From assembly GCA_024278565.1 (NCBI GenBank), contig JAJRSY010000299.1, forward strand, positions 1-9,214: a DNA stretch of 9,214 bases, given 5' to 3'. Under the pieces are notes generated by a model that was given only the letters and a program-made list of their open reading frames with translations, did not search any database and had not been told where the DNA came from. Shown in pieces: positions 1-6,440 of this stretch. Source of the stretch: Bacteroidota bacterium (GTDB taxonomy: Bacteria; Bacteroidota; Bacteroidia; Flavobacteriales; Flavobacteriaceae). The position numbers and the translations under genes were made by a program. The stretch's first letter is position 1. Every line of letters starts with the position of its first letter.

Positions 1-448
1 ATCTAGGAAGAAGCGAGACGGAATTTAAAAAGAAGCACCTTGAACGTAACGAATCTCTTTTTAAAAAAGGGATTATTTCTGCTCAGGAGTATGAAAACAA
101 ACAATTAGAATATTTGACCGCACAAAAAAATTACCAAAATTTAAGCATTGTTATTTCGCAGATACGTGAATCATTAGGTAATGCCGAAAACACTTCTAAG
201 GATACTGAATTTAACAAGGCAAGGGAAGATACCCGATTATTAAAAAATGTATTGCAAAGCTATAATCAGCTTAAAAAAGCCGTAAAAGAATGGGAACTCA
301 AGTACGTTTTGAAATCAAATATCGATGGAAGGGTTTCGTTCCTAAACTATTGGAACAACAACCAATCGGTCAGTTCGGGCGATTTGGTATTTACGGACCT
401 CCCCAATGTCGATTCGCCCTATGTGGCAAAATTATTGTACCGGCACAA
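1..448 (+). pseudogene. HlyD-family secretion adaptor, C-terminal part, truncated and frameshifted (5' end outside window)
   Basis: The frame beginning at base 3 reads LGRSETEFKKKHLERNESLF, then a GIISAQEYENKQLEYLTAQ-type coiled-coil hairpin, then WELKYVLKSNIDGRVSFLNY and GDLVFTDLP. This is the typical run from the alpha-hairpin into the lipoyl and beta-barrel region of Bacteroidetes HlyD-type periplasmic adaptors, which link an inner-membrane ABC exporter to an outer-membrane channel. After PYVAK (about 431) the frame gives nonsense, whereas the next frame gives IIVPAQ, the expected continuation. This fits loss of one A from a run that is now four A. About 15 bases later the similarity stops at the terminator of the adjacent tRNA. 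The usual roughly 100 C-terminal residues are therefore missing, and the open frame would otherwise run to 518 inside the tRNA. The family call comes from sequence pattern; decay is inferred. It may be the edge of a lost or rearranged export locus lying to the left. Confidence 0.75.
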
Positions 449-476
449 AAAAGAAAAACCCTCGATTTCTCGAAGG
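447..476 (-). terminator. Intrinsic terminator of tRNA-Ala
   Basis: Read on the minus strand, the sequence is CCTTCGA-GAAA-TCGAGGG followed by TTTTTCTTTTTT. This gives a 7-bp stem (one G-U wobble) closed by a GAAA tetraloop, with a U-rich tail. It lies 15 nt beyond the 3' end of the tRNA and ends its transcript. Its position shows that the overlapping plus-strand open frame is not genuine coding sequence here. Confidence 0.75.
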
Positions 477-489
477 CCTTTGTTTACTA

Positions 490-568
<79 letters not shown>

Positions 569-578
569 TTGGCTGGCG

Positions 579-608
579 CAAAGAAAATACTTTTTAGCAA
601 GCTATCAA
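579..608 (-). promoter_or_regulatory. Candidate promoter of tRNA-Ala
   Basis: On the minus strand TTG (608-606) is followed by 19 nt and then TTTCTTTG (586-579). This matches the Bacteroidetes primary sigma pattern TTG-N19-TAnnTTTG with one mismatch. The site ends 13 nt before the first base of the tRNA, leaving room for a short 5' leader. The match and spacing are seen directly; promoter function is inferred. Confidence 0.5.
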
Positions 609-655
609 AATAGAAATCGAAGTTATCGTAGGTAAAATAATAATTTAAGACGAGT

Positions 656-1447
656 TCACTTAACACTCAACAACAACACAGGAATACGAACAAAAAATTC
701 TGACTTAGGAACTGTATTTTTTTCCCATAGTTTTTTGAAAAACCCTCTTTTTCTTCTAAAAACGCACAAAAGATCTGGTCGATGTGATTGAAAATGCTCC
801 AAAACCCCTTGGTAGGTAGTTGCATTTTCGGTAATGGTCAATTGCTCACTAATGTCCATCAGGGCAGGATTGATTTTTAAGTCATCATCAGTGTACCCGG
901 GGATTTTTACCAACAACAGGCTTACTTTTACCTTAAACTTGTTTTTTATGGCAAGTAAAGGGTCAAGTATTCTGCTACGTTTCAACTCACCTGATTTGAA
1001 GGCGGTTAAAATGGTATTGAAAGGTCTAAAAACCGTACCCCTAGGAACTATCAAGGTTGGAATATCTGTTTTTTTAACAATTTTTCCAGAGGTTTTACCC
1101 AAATACAATTCGTCTTTGATATCATTGCTTCGTGGGGCTATGATGATCAAATCGATCCCCAATTCGCTATCAATTTCTTTGAGACCATCTGCCATGTCTC
1201 CATTGTATGTTGCAATTTTAATGGTTGTTTTTTTTGCATCAACCTTTCTAATTATTTCTTTTAAACGTTCTTTACTGCTTTTTGCCACTTTACCCGAAAT
1301 GTTTGCCAGACTTCCCGCTTTTGTCAATACCGTAAACACATCCATCACAAAAATATTGGAAGAGAACTCAGCGGCAAAATCTACTGCATACTGTAAGGTT
1401 TCATGCGCTTTGGAACTGGTGCCTACGGGAACAAGAATGTTTTTCAT
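656..1447 (-). CDS. Universal stress protein, tandem Usp domains
   Basis: A 263-aa cytoplasmic protein starting MKNILVPVGTSSKAHETLQY, the classic UspA N-terminal strand and helix. Domain 1 covers about residues 1-137 and ends in IPTLIVPRGT. Its nucleotide-loop region LGKTSGKIV (116-124) is a variant of the usual G-x2-G-x9-G(S/T) ATP motif. Domain 2 (about 141-263) ends VRIPVLLLSVK but shows no such loop, so it is probably non-binding. Length and two-domain layout fit Bacteroidetes Usp proteins, which are linked to stress and starvation responses; the exact role is unknown. The gene is divergent from the GNAT gene across 53 nt. A palindromic TAAATTTA (1472-1479) lies in that gap but has no correctly spaced TTG on either strand. 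Confidence 0.9.
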   Translation of the reverse strand: MKNILVPVGTSSKAHETLQYAVDFAAEFSSNIFVMDVFTVLTKAGSLANISGKVAKSSKERLKEIIRKVDAKKTTIKIATYNGDMADGLKEIDSELGIDLIIIAPRSNDIKDELYLGKTSGKIVKKTDIPTLIVPRGTVFRPFNTILTAFKSGELKRSRILDPLLAIKNKFKVKVSLLLVKIPGYTDDDLKINPALMDISEQLTITENATTYQGVLEHFQSHRPDLLCVFRRKRGFFKKLWEKNTVPKSEFFVRIPVLLLSVK

Positions 1448-1500
1448 CTGATTTATTATTGATTAATACTCTAAATTTACAACTAAATTGAACTTCATAA

Positions 1501-2001
1501 ATGATTCGACCTGCAAAGATATTGGAAATATCCGACATTATGAACATAACCGCGGCCTGCTCGACCCATATGATCAATAACGGAATTTTTCAATGGAACG
1601 AAAACTATCCTTCGAAAAATAAATTTGAAAACGACCTAGTGCGAAAAGAACTCTATGTTCTTGAAAGAGAAGGGCGAATAATCGGCACCATTGTTATCTC
1701 CACTTTGATGGATGAAGAATATGTGCCGATTACATGGTCTAGCCCGAACAATGGCGCTATTTATATTCATCGATTGGCGGTACACCCCATTCACCAAGGA
1801 AAGGGATATGCACAACAATTGATGCAATTTGCCGAAGACCATGCCAAAAACAATGGTTTTGATTCTGTGCGGTTAGATACCTTTAGCCAGAACCAAGGCA
1901 ACCAAAGGTTTTACGAGGCACGTGGCTATCAAAAATTAGGAGATATCTTTTTCCCCAAACAAAGCAAGCATCCCTTTCATTGTTATGAACTCGTATTTTA
2001 A
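1501..2001 (+). CDS. GNAT-family N-acetyltransferase
   Basis: A 166-aa protein of the Gcn5-related acetyltransferase fold, which transfers acetyl from acetyl-CoA to an amine. The core is visible: strand beta-4 IYIHRLAVHP (87-96), the pyrophosphate-binding loop Q99-G-K-G-Y-A within HQGKGYAQQLM, and the late motif NQRFYEARGYQKLG (134-147). An N-terminal segment with WNENYPSK (32-39) is typical of a flavobacterial subgroup. The substrate cannot be told from sequence. ATG at 1501 is the natural start, with the divergent Usp gene just upstream. The stop is followed after 12 nt by the MATE gene, suggesting co-transcription and possible translational coupling. Confidence 0.9.
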   Translation: MIRPAKILEISDIMNITAACSTHMINNGIFQWNENYPSKNKFENDLVRKELYVLEREGRIIGTIVISTLMDEEYVPITWSSPNNGAIYIHRLAVHPIHQGKGYAQQLMQFAEDHAKNNGFDSVRLDTFSQNQGNQRFYEARGYQKLGDIFFPKQSKHPFHCYELVF

Positions 2002-2013
2002 CCCATTCACGAT

Positions 2014-3348
2014 TTGAAGAGCACTATTAATTTTAAGACGATAAACAAGTTGGCAGTTCCGGCCACCATAGCGGGTATAGCAGAACCTTTGTTATCGATT
2101 ACCGATACGGCAATAGTCGGCAACATTCCCGTTGACGGTCTAGAATCGTTGGCTGCGGCCGGTATTGTAGGTTCTTTTTTGTCAATGCTTGTATGGATCT
2201 TGGGCCAGACCCGAAGTGCTATTTCCGCCATCATTTCACAGTATTTGGGCGCTGGCAGAATCGATGAGGTCAAATCTTTGCCAGCACAGGCCATTTTCTT
2301 GAATATTGTATTGAGTATTATTATTCTTGTGTCAACCGTATTTGTGGTTGAAGAAATCTTTAGCCTACTCAATGCCAAGGGTAAAATACTTGATTATTGT
2401 GTTTCCTATTATTCCATTCGTGTTTGGGGCTTTCCCTTGACACTCTTCGTATTTGCCGTTATGGGTATTTTTAGGGGGCTGCAGAACACCTATTGGCCAA
2501 TGGTCATAGCGATTGTGGGTGCCGTTTTAAATGTAGTTCTTGATTTCATCTTTGTATATGGTATTGATGGGTATATCGAACCCATGTACTTAGAAGGTGC
2601 GGCATGGGCCAGCCTAATTTCGCAGGGTGTAATGGCCTTGATGGCCTTTGTGTTATTGGTCACAAAGACCGATATAAGTCTCAAACTCAAATTTCCATTG
2701 CACCCCGAACTCAAGCGACTGGTTGTCATGAGCTTGAATCTTTTTGTTAGGGCCTTGGCCTTGAACACCGCATTGATTCTAGCTGTCAGAGAAGCGACCG
2801 GTCTTGGTGATAAATATATAGGCGCACACACCATAGCAATCAACCTATGGTTGTTTTCCGCATTTTTTATAGATGGGTATGGGGCGGCGGGCAACATCAT
2901 GGGCGGTAGGCTTTTGGGAGCAAAAGATTACGACGGACTCTGGAAATTGGCAAAGAAAATAATTCTGTACGGACTTTTGGTAAGTATCGTTCTGCTCATT
3001 TTTGGATTCCTGTTCTATAGGCCTATCGGGCGTTTGTTCTCAAATGAACCCATTGTCTTGGAAACCTTCTATTCGTTTTTCTTTATTCTTGTTCTAGGTC
3101 TGCCCATGAATACCATCGCCTTTGTTTTTGACGGTCTTTTCAAGGGATTGGGAGAAATGAAATACCTTAGAAACGTATTGCTCACAGCGACCTTTCTAGG
3201 TTTTGTGCCTATGCTCTACCTAGGGAAGCATTTAGAGTGGGGCCTTCATGGTATCTGGATCGCTTTTACCGTTTGGATGGTTGTTCGGGGAGGTGCCCTT
3301 ATTTGGAAGTTTCGAAGAAAATTTCGACCCTTACTGCAAAACGCTTAA
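2014..3348 (+). CDS. MATE-family efflux transporter (DinF-like)
   Basis: A 444-aa inner-membrane antiporter of the MATE family with about 12 hydrophobic segments. These form two homologous halves (roughly residues 10-200 and 230-425). Near the N-terminus LAVPATIAGIAEPLLSITDT followed by AIVG is the family signature, with the TM1 acidic residues (E and D in AEPLLSITDTA) typical of the DinF branch. IISQYLGAG and FRGLQNTYWP are further family segments, and the second half repeats the pattern (GNIMGGRLLGAKD, FDGLFKGLGEM). Members expel drugs or metabolites using H+ or Na+; the substrate is unknown. The start is TTG at 2014, because the in-frame GNAT stop lies only 12 nt upstream and the next ATG would cut into TM1-TM2. 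It is followed 19 nt later by the hydratase gene. Confidence 0.92.
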   Translation: MKSTINFKTINKLAVPATIAGIAEPLLSITDTAIVGNIPVDGLESLAAAGIVGSFLSMLVWILGQTRSAISAIISQYLGAGRIDEVKSLPAQAIFLNIVLSIIILVSTVFVVEEIFSLLNAKGKILDYCVSYYSIRVWGFPLTLFVFAVMGIFRGLQNTYWPMVIAIVGAVLNVVLDFIFVYGIDGYIEPMYLEGAAWASLISQGVMALMAFVLLVTKTDISLKLKFPLHPELKRLVVMSLNLFVRALALNTALILAVREATGLGDKYIGAHTIAINLWLFSAFFIDGYGAAGNIMGGRLLGAKDYDGLWKLAKKIILYGLLVSIVLLIFGFLFYRPIGRLFSNEPIVLETFYSFFFILVLGLPMNTIAFVFDGLFKGLGEMKYLRNVLLTATFLGFVPMLYLGKHLEWGLHGIWIAFTVWMVVRGGALIWKFRRKFRPLLQNA

Positions 3349-3367
3349 TTTTGAACAAAACATTAAC

Positions 3368-4138
3368 ATGGGAACTACTAGGGAAAACGGAAGCCTTTAT
3401 ACCAAAATAGATGGCAAAGTAGCTATAGTCGAATTCGGTCACCCTGCCGGAAATTCATTTGCAGCCGAACTGTTGCACAGACTGACCGATGAACTGCAGA
3501 AACTATCTGAAAATGGAGCTATTTCGGTAATCGTTCTGAAATCAGAGGGTGACCGTGCATTTTGTGGGGGTGCTTCTTTTGATGAATTGATGACTGTCTC
3601 TGCCCTAGAAGAAGGTAAGGAATTCTTTAACGGGTTTGCCAATGTCATCAACGCCATGCGTAAATGCAAAAAAGTTATTGTGGGTCGTGTTCATGGCAAG
3701 GCGGTAGGTGGTGGAGTAGGCCTAGCTGCTGCCTGTGATTATGTTTTCGCTTCGGTAGATGCTTCAATAAAACTTTCGGAATTGGCCATTGGCATTGCCC
3801 CTTTGGTAATAGCCCCTGCTGTGGAGCGCAAAATCGGCAAAGCGGCAATCTCAGAACTGGCCCTTTCCCCCACCGAATGGAAAAATGCCTATTGGGCAAA
3901 GGAAAAAGGACTCTTTTCAAAAGTTTTCGACAACATCAAAGAATTGGATGAAGAGCTTGGTTTTTTTACCCGAAAATTGGCATCCTATAACCCAGAAGCC
4001 CTTCTCGAAATGAAAAAAACCCTATGGGAAGGCACATCGCATTGGGATACCCTTTTGACCGAGCGTGCCGCTATTTCAGGAAAATTGGTGCTATCGGAAT
4101 TCACCAAAAAAACATTGTCAAAGTTCAAAAAACAATAA
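3368..4138 (+). CDS. Enoyl-CoA hydratase/isomerase family protein (methylglutaconyl-CoA-hydratase-like)
   Basis: A 256-aa crotonase-fold enzyme acting on CoA thioesters in the cytoplasm. The oxyanion-hole segments are AFCGGASFDE (65-74) and HGKAVGGGVGLAAACDY (109-125). Of the two catalytic glutamates of classic hydratases, the first position is glycine (G118 in GGGVGL) and the second is E138 in IKLSELAIGIAP. This GGGxGL plus GIAPxVIAP pattern recalls LiuC-type enzymes of leucine degradation, but the substrate is an inference. The ATG at 3368 was chosen because the open frame extends upstream only into the MATE gene, and MGTTRENGSL leads straight into the first crotonase strand. It follows MATE by 19 nt and probably shares its transcript. 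No other leucine-pathway gene is in view. Confidence 0.85.
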   Translation: MGTTRENGSLYTKIDGKVAIVEFGHPAGNSFAAELLHRLTDELQKLSENGAISVIVLKSEGDRAFCGGASFDELMTVSALEEGKEFFNGFANVINAMRKCKKVIVGRVHGKAVGGGVGLAAACDYVFASVDASIKLSELAIGIAPLVIAPAVERKIGKAAISELALSPTEWKNAYWAKEKGLFSKVFDNIKELDEELGFFTRKLASYNPEALLEMKKTLWEGTSHWDTLLTERAAISGKLVLSEFTKKTLSKFKKQ

Positions 4139-4177
4139 TATCACTTCATTACCGTTCTACCCTATTAAATCAATAGC

Positions 4178-4291
4178 ATGGATATTCTAAATTTCCTGAA
4201 CGGAGACCTTGTTTTTCCAATCTTAGCACTTTTTGTGGTGACAATCTTCTTCGTAAATCGCATGAGAGCAAGAAGAAGGTTTAAACGTTAA
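4178..4291 (+). CDS. 37-aa single-pass membrane microprotein
   Basis: ATG at 4178 opens a 37-codon frame ending TAA at 4289-4291. The product begins MDILNFLNGDLVFPILALFV and ends NRMRARRRFKR. It has a short polar head with an N-G-D turn, one hydrophobic segment (about residues 11-27, FPILALFVVTIFFV) and a strongly basic tail of seven Arg/Lys in eleven residues. By the positive-inside rule the C-terminus should lie in the cytoplasm. It starts 39 nt after the hydratase stop on the same strand, so it may be the last gene of the GNAT-MATE-hydratase unit. The codon pattern and clean TM-plus-basic-tail architecture argue for a real gene. I do not recognise a family, and its function is unknown; a membrane-protein partner such as the MATE exporter is only a guess. 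Confidence 0.55.
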   Translation: MDILNFLNGDLVFPILALFVVTIFFVNRMRARRRFKR

Positions 4292-4334
4292 GGTTTTGAC
4301 CAACAGTAAGGGTAATGAAAGAAACAAGACGGCA

Positions 4335-4734
4335 ATGTGGGTGATATTTTATGGTTTTCTTTTTCTTATTTGGCACATTCTTGGCGTATACGGCCTATAA
4401 CCAATACTCAAAAACAGCCCTTTTAGTGGAAAAAGAGGTGAAAACCACTCTACGGTCATCGATTTTATTGAGTCGCAAGGGGATAACAACACGATGTACA
4501 ATCCTGTTTTTGAGTTCACCGATAAATCTTTGAACACAAGAAAATTTGAAATCGGTATAAGCTCTTACCCAGCTCCTTACGAAATCGGCGAAAAGGTAAA
4601 AATCATATACAGTCGTAAAAATCATTTCATTTTGGGGCTTGTATCGGGGCAGTATGATTTTGTTTATGGTGGCAGCACCGTTTTTGATTATTGGGGGCGG
4701 CTATTTGTTGTCATTGTTGTCCGGCAAAAAATAG
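4335..4734 (+). pseudogene. DUF3592-type membrane protein gene, multiply frameshifted
   Basis: Three frames together rebuild one DUF3592-like protein. Frame A from ATG 4335 gives MWVIFYGFLFLI. Frame B gives FGTFLAYTAYNQYSKTALLV to EVKTT (to 4449). Frame A resumes as TVIDFIESQGDNNTMYNPVF through YEIGEKVKIIYSR (to about 4616). Frame B then gives IISFWGLYRGSMILFMVAAP through GGGYLLSLLSGKK and stops at TAG 4732-4734. The order TM helix, beta-rich soluble domain, TM helix with FWGLYRG and IIGGGYLL is that of flavobacterial DUF3592 proteins, whose role is unknown. The lesions are a small T-run change near 4368-4371, one missing base near 4449-4451, and a non-triplet deletion near 4615-4621. If translation started at ATG 4351 the first lesion would not be needed, but the first TM helix would then be short. 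Confidence 0.75.
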
Positions 4735-4741
4735 TCTGTAA

Positions 4742-4780
4742 GCTGAAATTAGGAGTATATAAGGGGTTTCAGCGTTTTTT
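4742..4780 (+). terminator. Probable intrinsic terminator after the DUF3592 pseudogene
   Basis: GCTGAAA (4742-4748) pairs with TTTCAGC (4767-4773), extendable by two G-U pairs, and is followed by GTTTTTT (4774-4780). The hairpin begins 8 nt after the pseudogene stop. The loop is long (about 14-18 nt), so strength is uncertain, but position and T-run fit a terminator for the plus-strand cluster. Confidence 0.5.
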
Positions 4781-5055
4781 GAAAATCCGCTCCTTGCTTT
4801 TTTGAAATTTCGAAAATACTCGACTATTTTGCTTTTATCAGTGCTTGTTTTTGTTTAATAAAAAGGTTGCCGGCCGGCCGGTCAATTGGTTACGATCAAG
4901 TTTTTGTTCTTTTCTCTTTTAGCGCAGCGGTCTTATATCTTTTATCGGACACTACTGATTTATTATATATGATCTATTGGTGGCACATATTTTTTGCCGT
5001 GGCGTTTTCGTTAAAGAATAATGCTAAGACCCTATTTTGATTTTTAGAAAATTGA
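4781..5055. other. Gene-free intergenic region with a CCGG palindrome
   Basis: No credible coding frame, RNA gene or gene remnant is visible in this AT-rich stretch between the DUF3592 terminator and the queD promoter. Two things stand out. TTTTTTGAAA occurs twice (4775-4784 and about 4798-4807). A GC-rich perfect palindrome, CCGGCCGGCCGG (about 4870-4881), is flanked by TTG and TCAA and is sharply unlike its surroundings. Short open frames here, such as one beginning MIYWWHIFF near 4969, have no family features. Confidence 0.6.
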
Positions 5056-5063
5056 TACTTTTG
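5037..5063 (+). promoter_or_regulatory. Candidate promoter of queD
   Basis: TACTTTTG at 5056-5063 is an exact match to the Bacteroidetes -7 element TAnnTTTG. A TTG at 5037-5039 lies 16 nt upstream, slightly short of the usual 17-23 spacing for the -33 element. Transcription would start near 5068-5072, giving a leader of about 40 nt before the ATG at 5110. Function is inferred from the match. Confidence 0.55.
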
Positions 5064-5109
5064 TAATGCATTCGTTTATTAAGAATCGAACCGTGTTCAA
5101 CAAACCGCT

Positions 5110-5559
5110 ATGGGCAATATAAGAATCACCAAACAATTCAATTTTGAAACGGGCCATGCGTTATATGGCTATGATGGCAAGTGCAGAAATGTACATGGGC
5201 ACAGCTACAAACTCTCGGTGACCGTTATTGGCATACCTATAACCGACACTTCTCATGTGAAATTAGGTATGGTCATCGACTTTGGCGACCTTAAGAAAAT
5301 TGTAAAAGAAGAAATTGTGGATCAGTTCGATCACGCCACGGTTTTCAATAAGAACACCCCCCATATTGAACTCGCCAAAGAACTGACAGACAGAGGACAT
5401 AATGTAATATTGGCCAATTACCAACCCACAAGTGAGAATATGGTCATCGATTTTGCGGCCAAGATAAAGACGAGATTGCCAGAGGCTATTAAGTTGCACT
5501 CCTTAAAACTTCAAGAGACCGATACTTCATTTGCCGAGTGGTATGCGGCAGACAACTAG
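5110..5559 (+). CDS. queD: 6-carboxytetrahydropterin synthase (QueD / PTPS family)
   Basis: A 149-aa cytoplasmic enzyme that converts 7,8-dihydroneopterin triphosphate to 6-carboxy-5,6,7,8-tetrahydropterin, the second step towards preQ0 and queuosine in tRNA. Zinc ligands H16 (FETGHAL), H29 and H31 (VHGHSY) are present. The catalytic cysteine C25 sits in the CxxxHGH motif (CRNVHGH) that marks QueD rather than eukaryotic PTPS. Supporting residues are the DHATVF segment (74-79), PTSEN (106-110) with its pterin-region Glu, and ETDTSFAEWY (136-145). Length is slightly above the 120-140 aa norm because of an insertion near TDRGHNV. ATG 5110 gives the expected N-terminus. lpxH follows 42 nt downstream. 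No other queuosine gene is in the window. Confidence 0.9.
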   Translation: MGNIRITKQFNFETGHALYGYDGKCRNVHGHSYKLSVTVIGIPITDTSHVKLGMVIDFGDLKKIVKEEIVDQFDHATVFNKNTPHIELAKELTDRGHNVILANYQPTSENMVIDFAAKIKTRLPEAIKLHSLKLQETDTSFAEWYAADN

Positions 5560-5560
5560 A

Positions 5561-5594
5561 TTGCGATTCGCCAAAAGGGGAATACTTATATTTA
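5561..5594 (+). promoter_or_regulatory. Possible promoter of lpxH
   Basis: TTG (5561-5563) and TATATTTA (5587-5594) are 23 nt apart in the queD-lpxH gap. This resembles TTG-N17-23-TAnnTTTG apart from the final base. TATATTTA ends only 7 nt before the ATG at 5602, which would give a nearly leaderless mRNA. The match is weak, and lpxH could equally be transcribed from the queD promoter. Confidence 0.25.
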
Positions 5595-5601
5595 CATTCA
5601 A

Positions 5602-6369
5602 ATGACGATCATCAATATTCCAGAAGGTAAAAAAATTTACTTTGCGAGCGATAACCATTTGGGCGCTCCAACAAAGGAGGAAAGTCTTCCTCGAGAGAAA
5701 AAATTTGTGGCCTGGTTGGATGAGGTCAAAAACGATGCCGCGGTTATTTTCCTCATGGGCGACCTTTTCGATTTTTGGATGGAGTATAAAACTGTTGTTC
5801 CCAAAGGGTTCACCAGAACTTTAGGAAAGCTGGCCGAGCTCTCAGATTCAGGCATCTCCATTTACTATTTTGTGGGCAACCACGACCTTTGGATGAACGG
5901 ATACTTTGAAGAAGAACTGAACATACCTGTATATCATAAACCCCAACAATACACTATTAACGACGTTATTTTTTTTATCGGTCACGGTGATGGTCTAGGC
6001 CCGCACGACAAGGGGTATAAACGCATGAAAAAACTGTTCACCAACCCTGTTGCAAAATGGTTTTTTAGATGGTTGCATCCTGATTTTGGGGTACGATTTG
6101 GGCAATACCTATCGGTCAAGAACAAGTTAATCTCTGGTGATGAAGACATTAAGTTCTTGGGCGAGGAAAACGAATGGCTGGTGCAATACGCCAAACGAAA
6201 GTTAGAAAAACAGCATTACGACCACTTTATTTTTGGGCACCGTCATCTTCCCATGGAAATTGACTTAAACGAGAAATCAAAATATACGAATCTAGGTGAT
6301 TGGATCTCTTATTTCACTTATGCTGTTTTTGATGGGGAGGAATTGTCTTTGGAAAAATATGAAGGATGA
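5602..6369 (+). CDS. lpxH: UDP-2,3-diacylglucosamine diphosphatase (LpxH-type calcineurin-like phosphoesterase)
   Basis: A 255-aa metallophosphoesterase that hydrolyses UDP-2,3-diacylglucosamine to lipid X and UMP in lipid A synthesis, at the inner face of the cytoplasmic membrane. All five metal-site motifs are present in order: SDNHLG (16-21, D17 and H19), GDLFDFW (53-59), GNHDLW (92-97), GHGDGLG (127-133) and FGHRHLP (211-217). A late NLGDW (230-234) follows, as in Bacteroidetes LpxH. The segment WFFRWLHPDFGVRFGQYLS (153-171) corresponds to the lipid-binding helical insertion. GNHD rather than the proteobacterial GNRD suggests the Bacteroidetes branch, so the exact assignment is by family resemblance. 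It converges with recJ across a repeat-filled gap of 168 nt. Confidence 0.88.
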   Translation: MTIINIPEGKKIYFASDNHLGAPTKEESLPREKKFVAWLDEVKNDAAVIFLMGDLFDFWMEYKTVVPKGFTRTLGKLAELSDSGISIYYFVGNHDLWMNGYFEEELNIPVYHKPQQYTINDVIFFIGHGDGLGPHDKGYKRMKKLFTNPVAKWFFRWLHPDFGVRFGQYLSVKNKLISGDEDIKFLGEENEWLVQYAKRKLEKQHYDHFIFGHRHLPMEIDLNEKSKYTNLGDWISYFTYAVFDGEELSLEKYEG

Positions 6370-6388
6370 TTTCCCGCAAGGATAATTT

Positions 6389-6415
6389 CCTGCAAGGTCT
6401 TCAAGACCTTGTAGG
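6389..6415. repeat. Palindrome 1 of the lpxH-recJ repeat cluster
   Basis: CCTGCAAGGTCTT (6389-6401) faces AAGACCTTGTAGG (6403-6415). The two arms are inverted copies with one mismatch, forming a long hairpin just after lpxH. No T-run follows, so it is not a typical intrinsic terminator, though it could block or stabilise convergent transcripts. The core CCTGCAAGG/CCTTGTAGG recurs further right in this gap. Confidence 0.8.
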
Positions 6416-6440
6416 TATCTAACGGGAATTTCGATTTTAG

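Noticed and set aside
834..1451. 205-codon open frame on the plus strand opposite the universal stress protein gene
   Set aside because: It is the antisense image of a well-supported Usp gene, has no family features, and its composition follows from the codons opposite.
1472..1479. Palindromic TAAATTTA as a shared divergent promoter for the Usp and GNAT genes
   Set aside because: It resembles TAnnTTTG on both strands, but no TTG lies at the required distance on either side.
3248..3367. 40-codon N-terminal extension of the hydratase starting inside the MATE gene
   Set aside because: It overlaps MATE coding sequence in another frame, is not crotonase-like, and a good ATG at 3368 lies just before the first conserved strand.
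5263..5499. Minus-strand open frame within queD
   Set aside because: It overlaps an intact enzyme with all zinc and catalytic residues, and shows no independent features.
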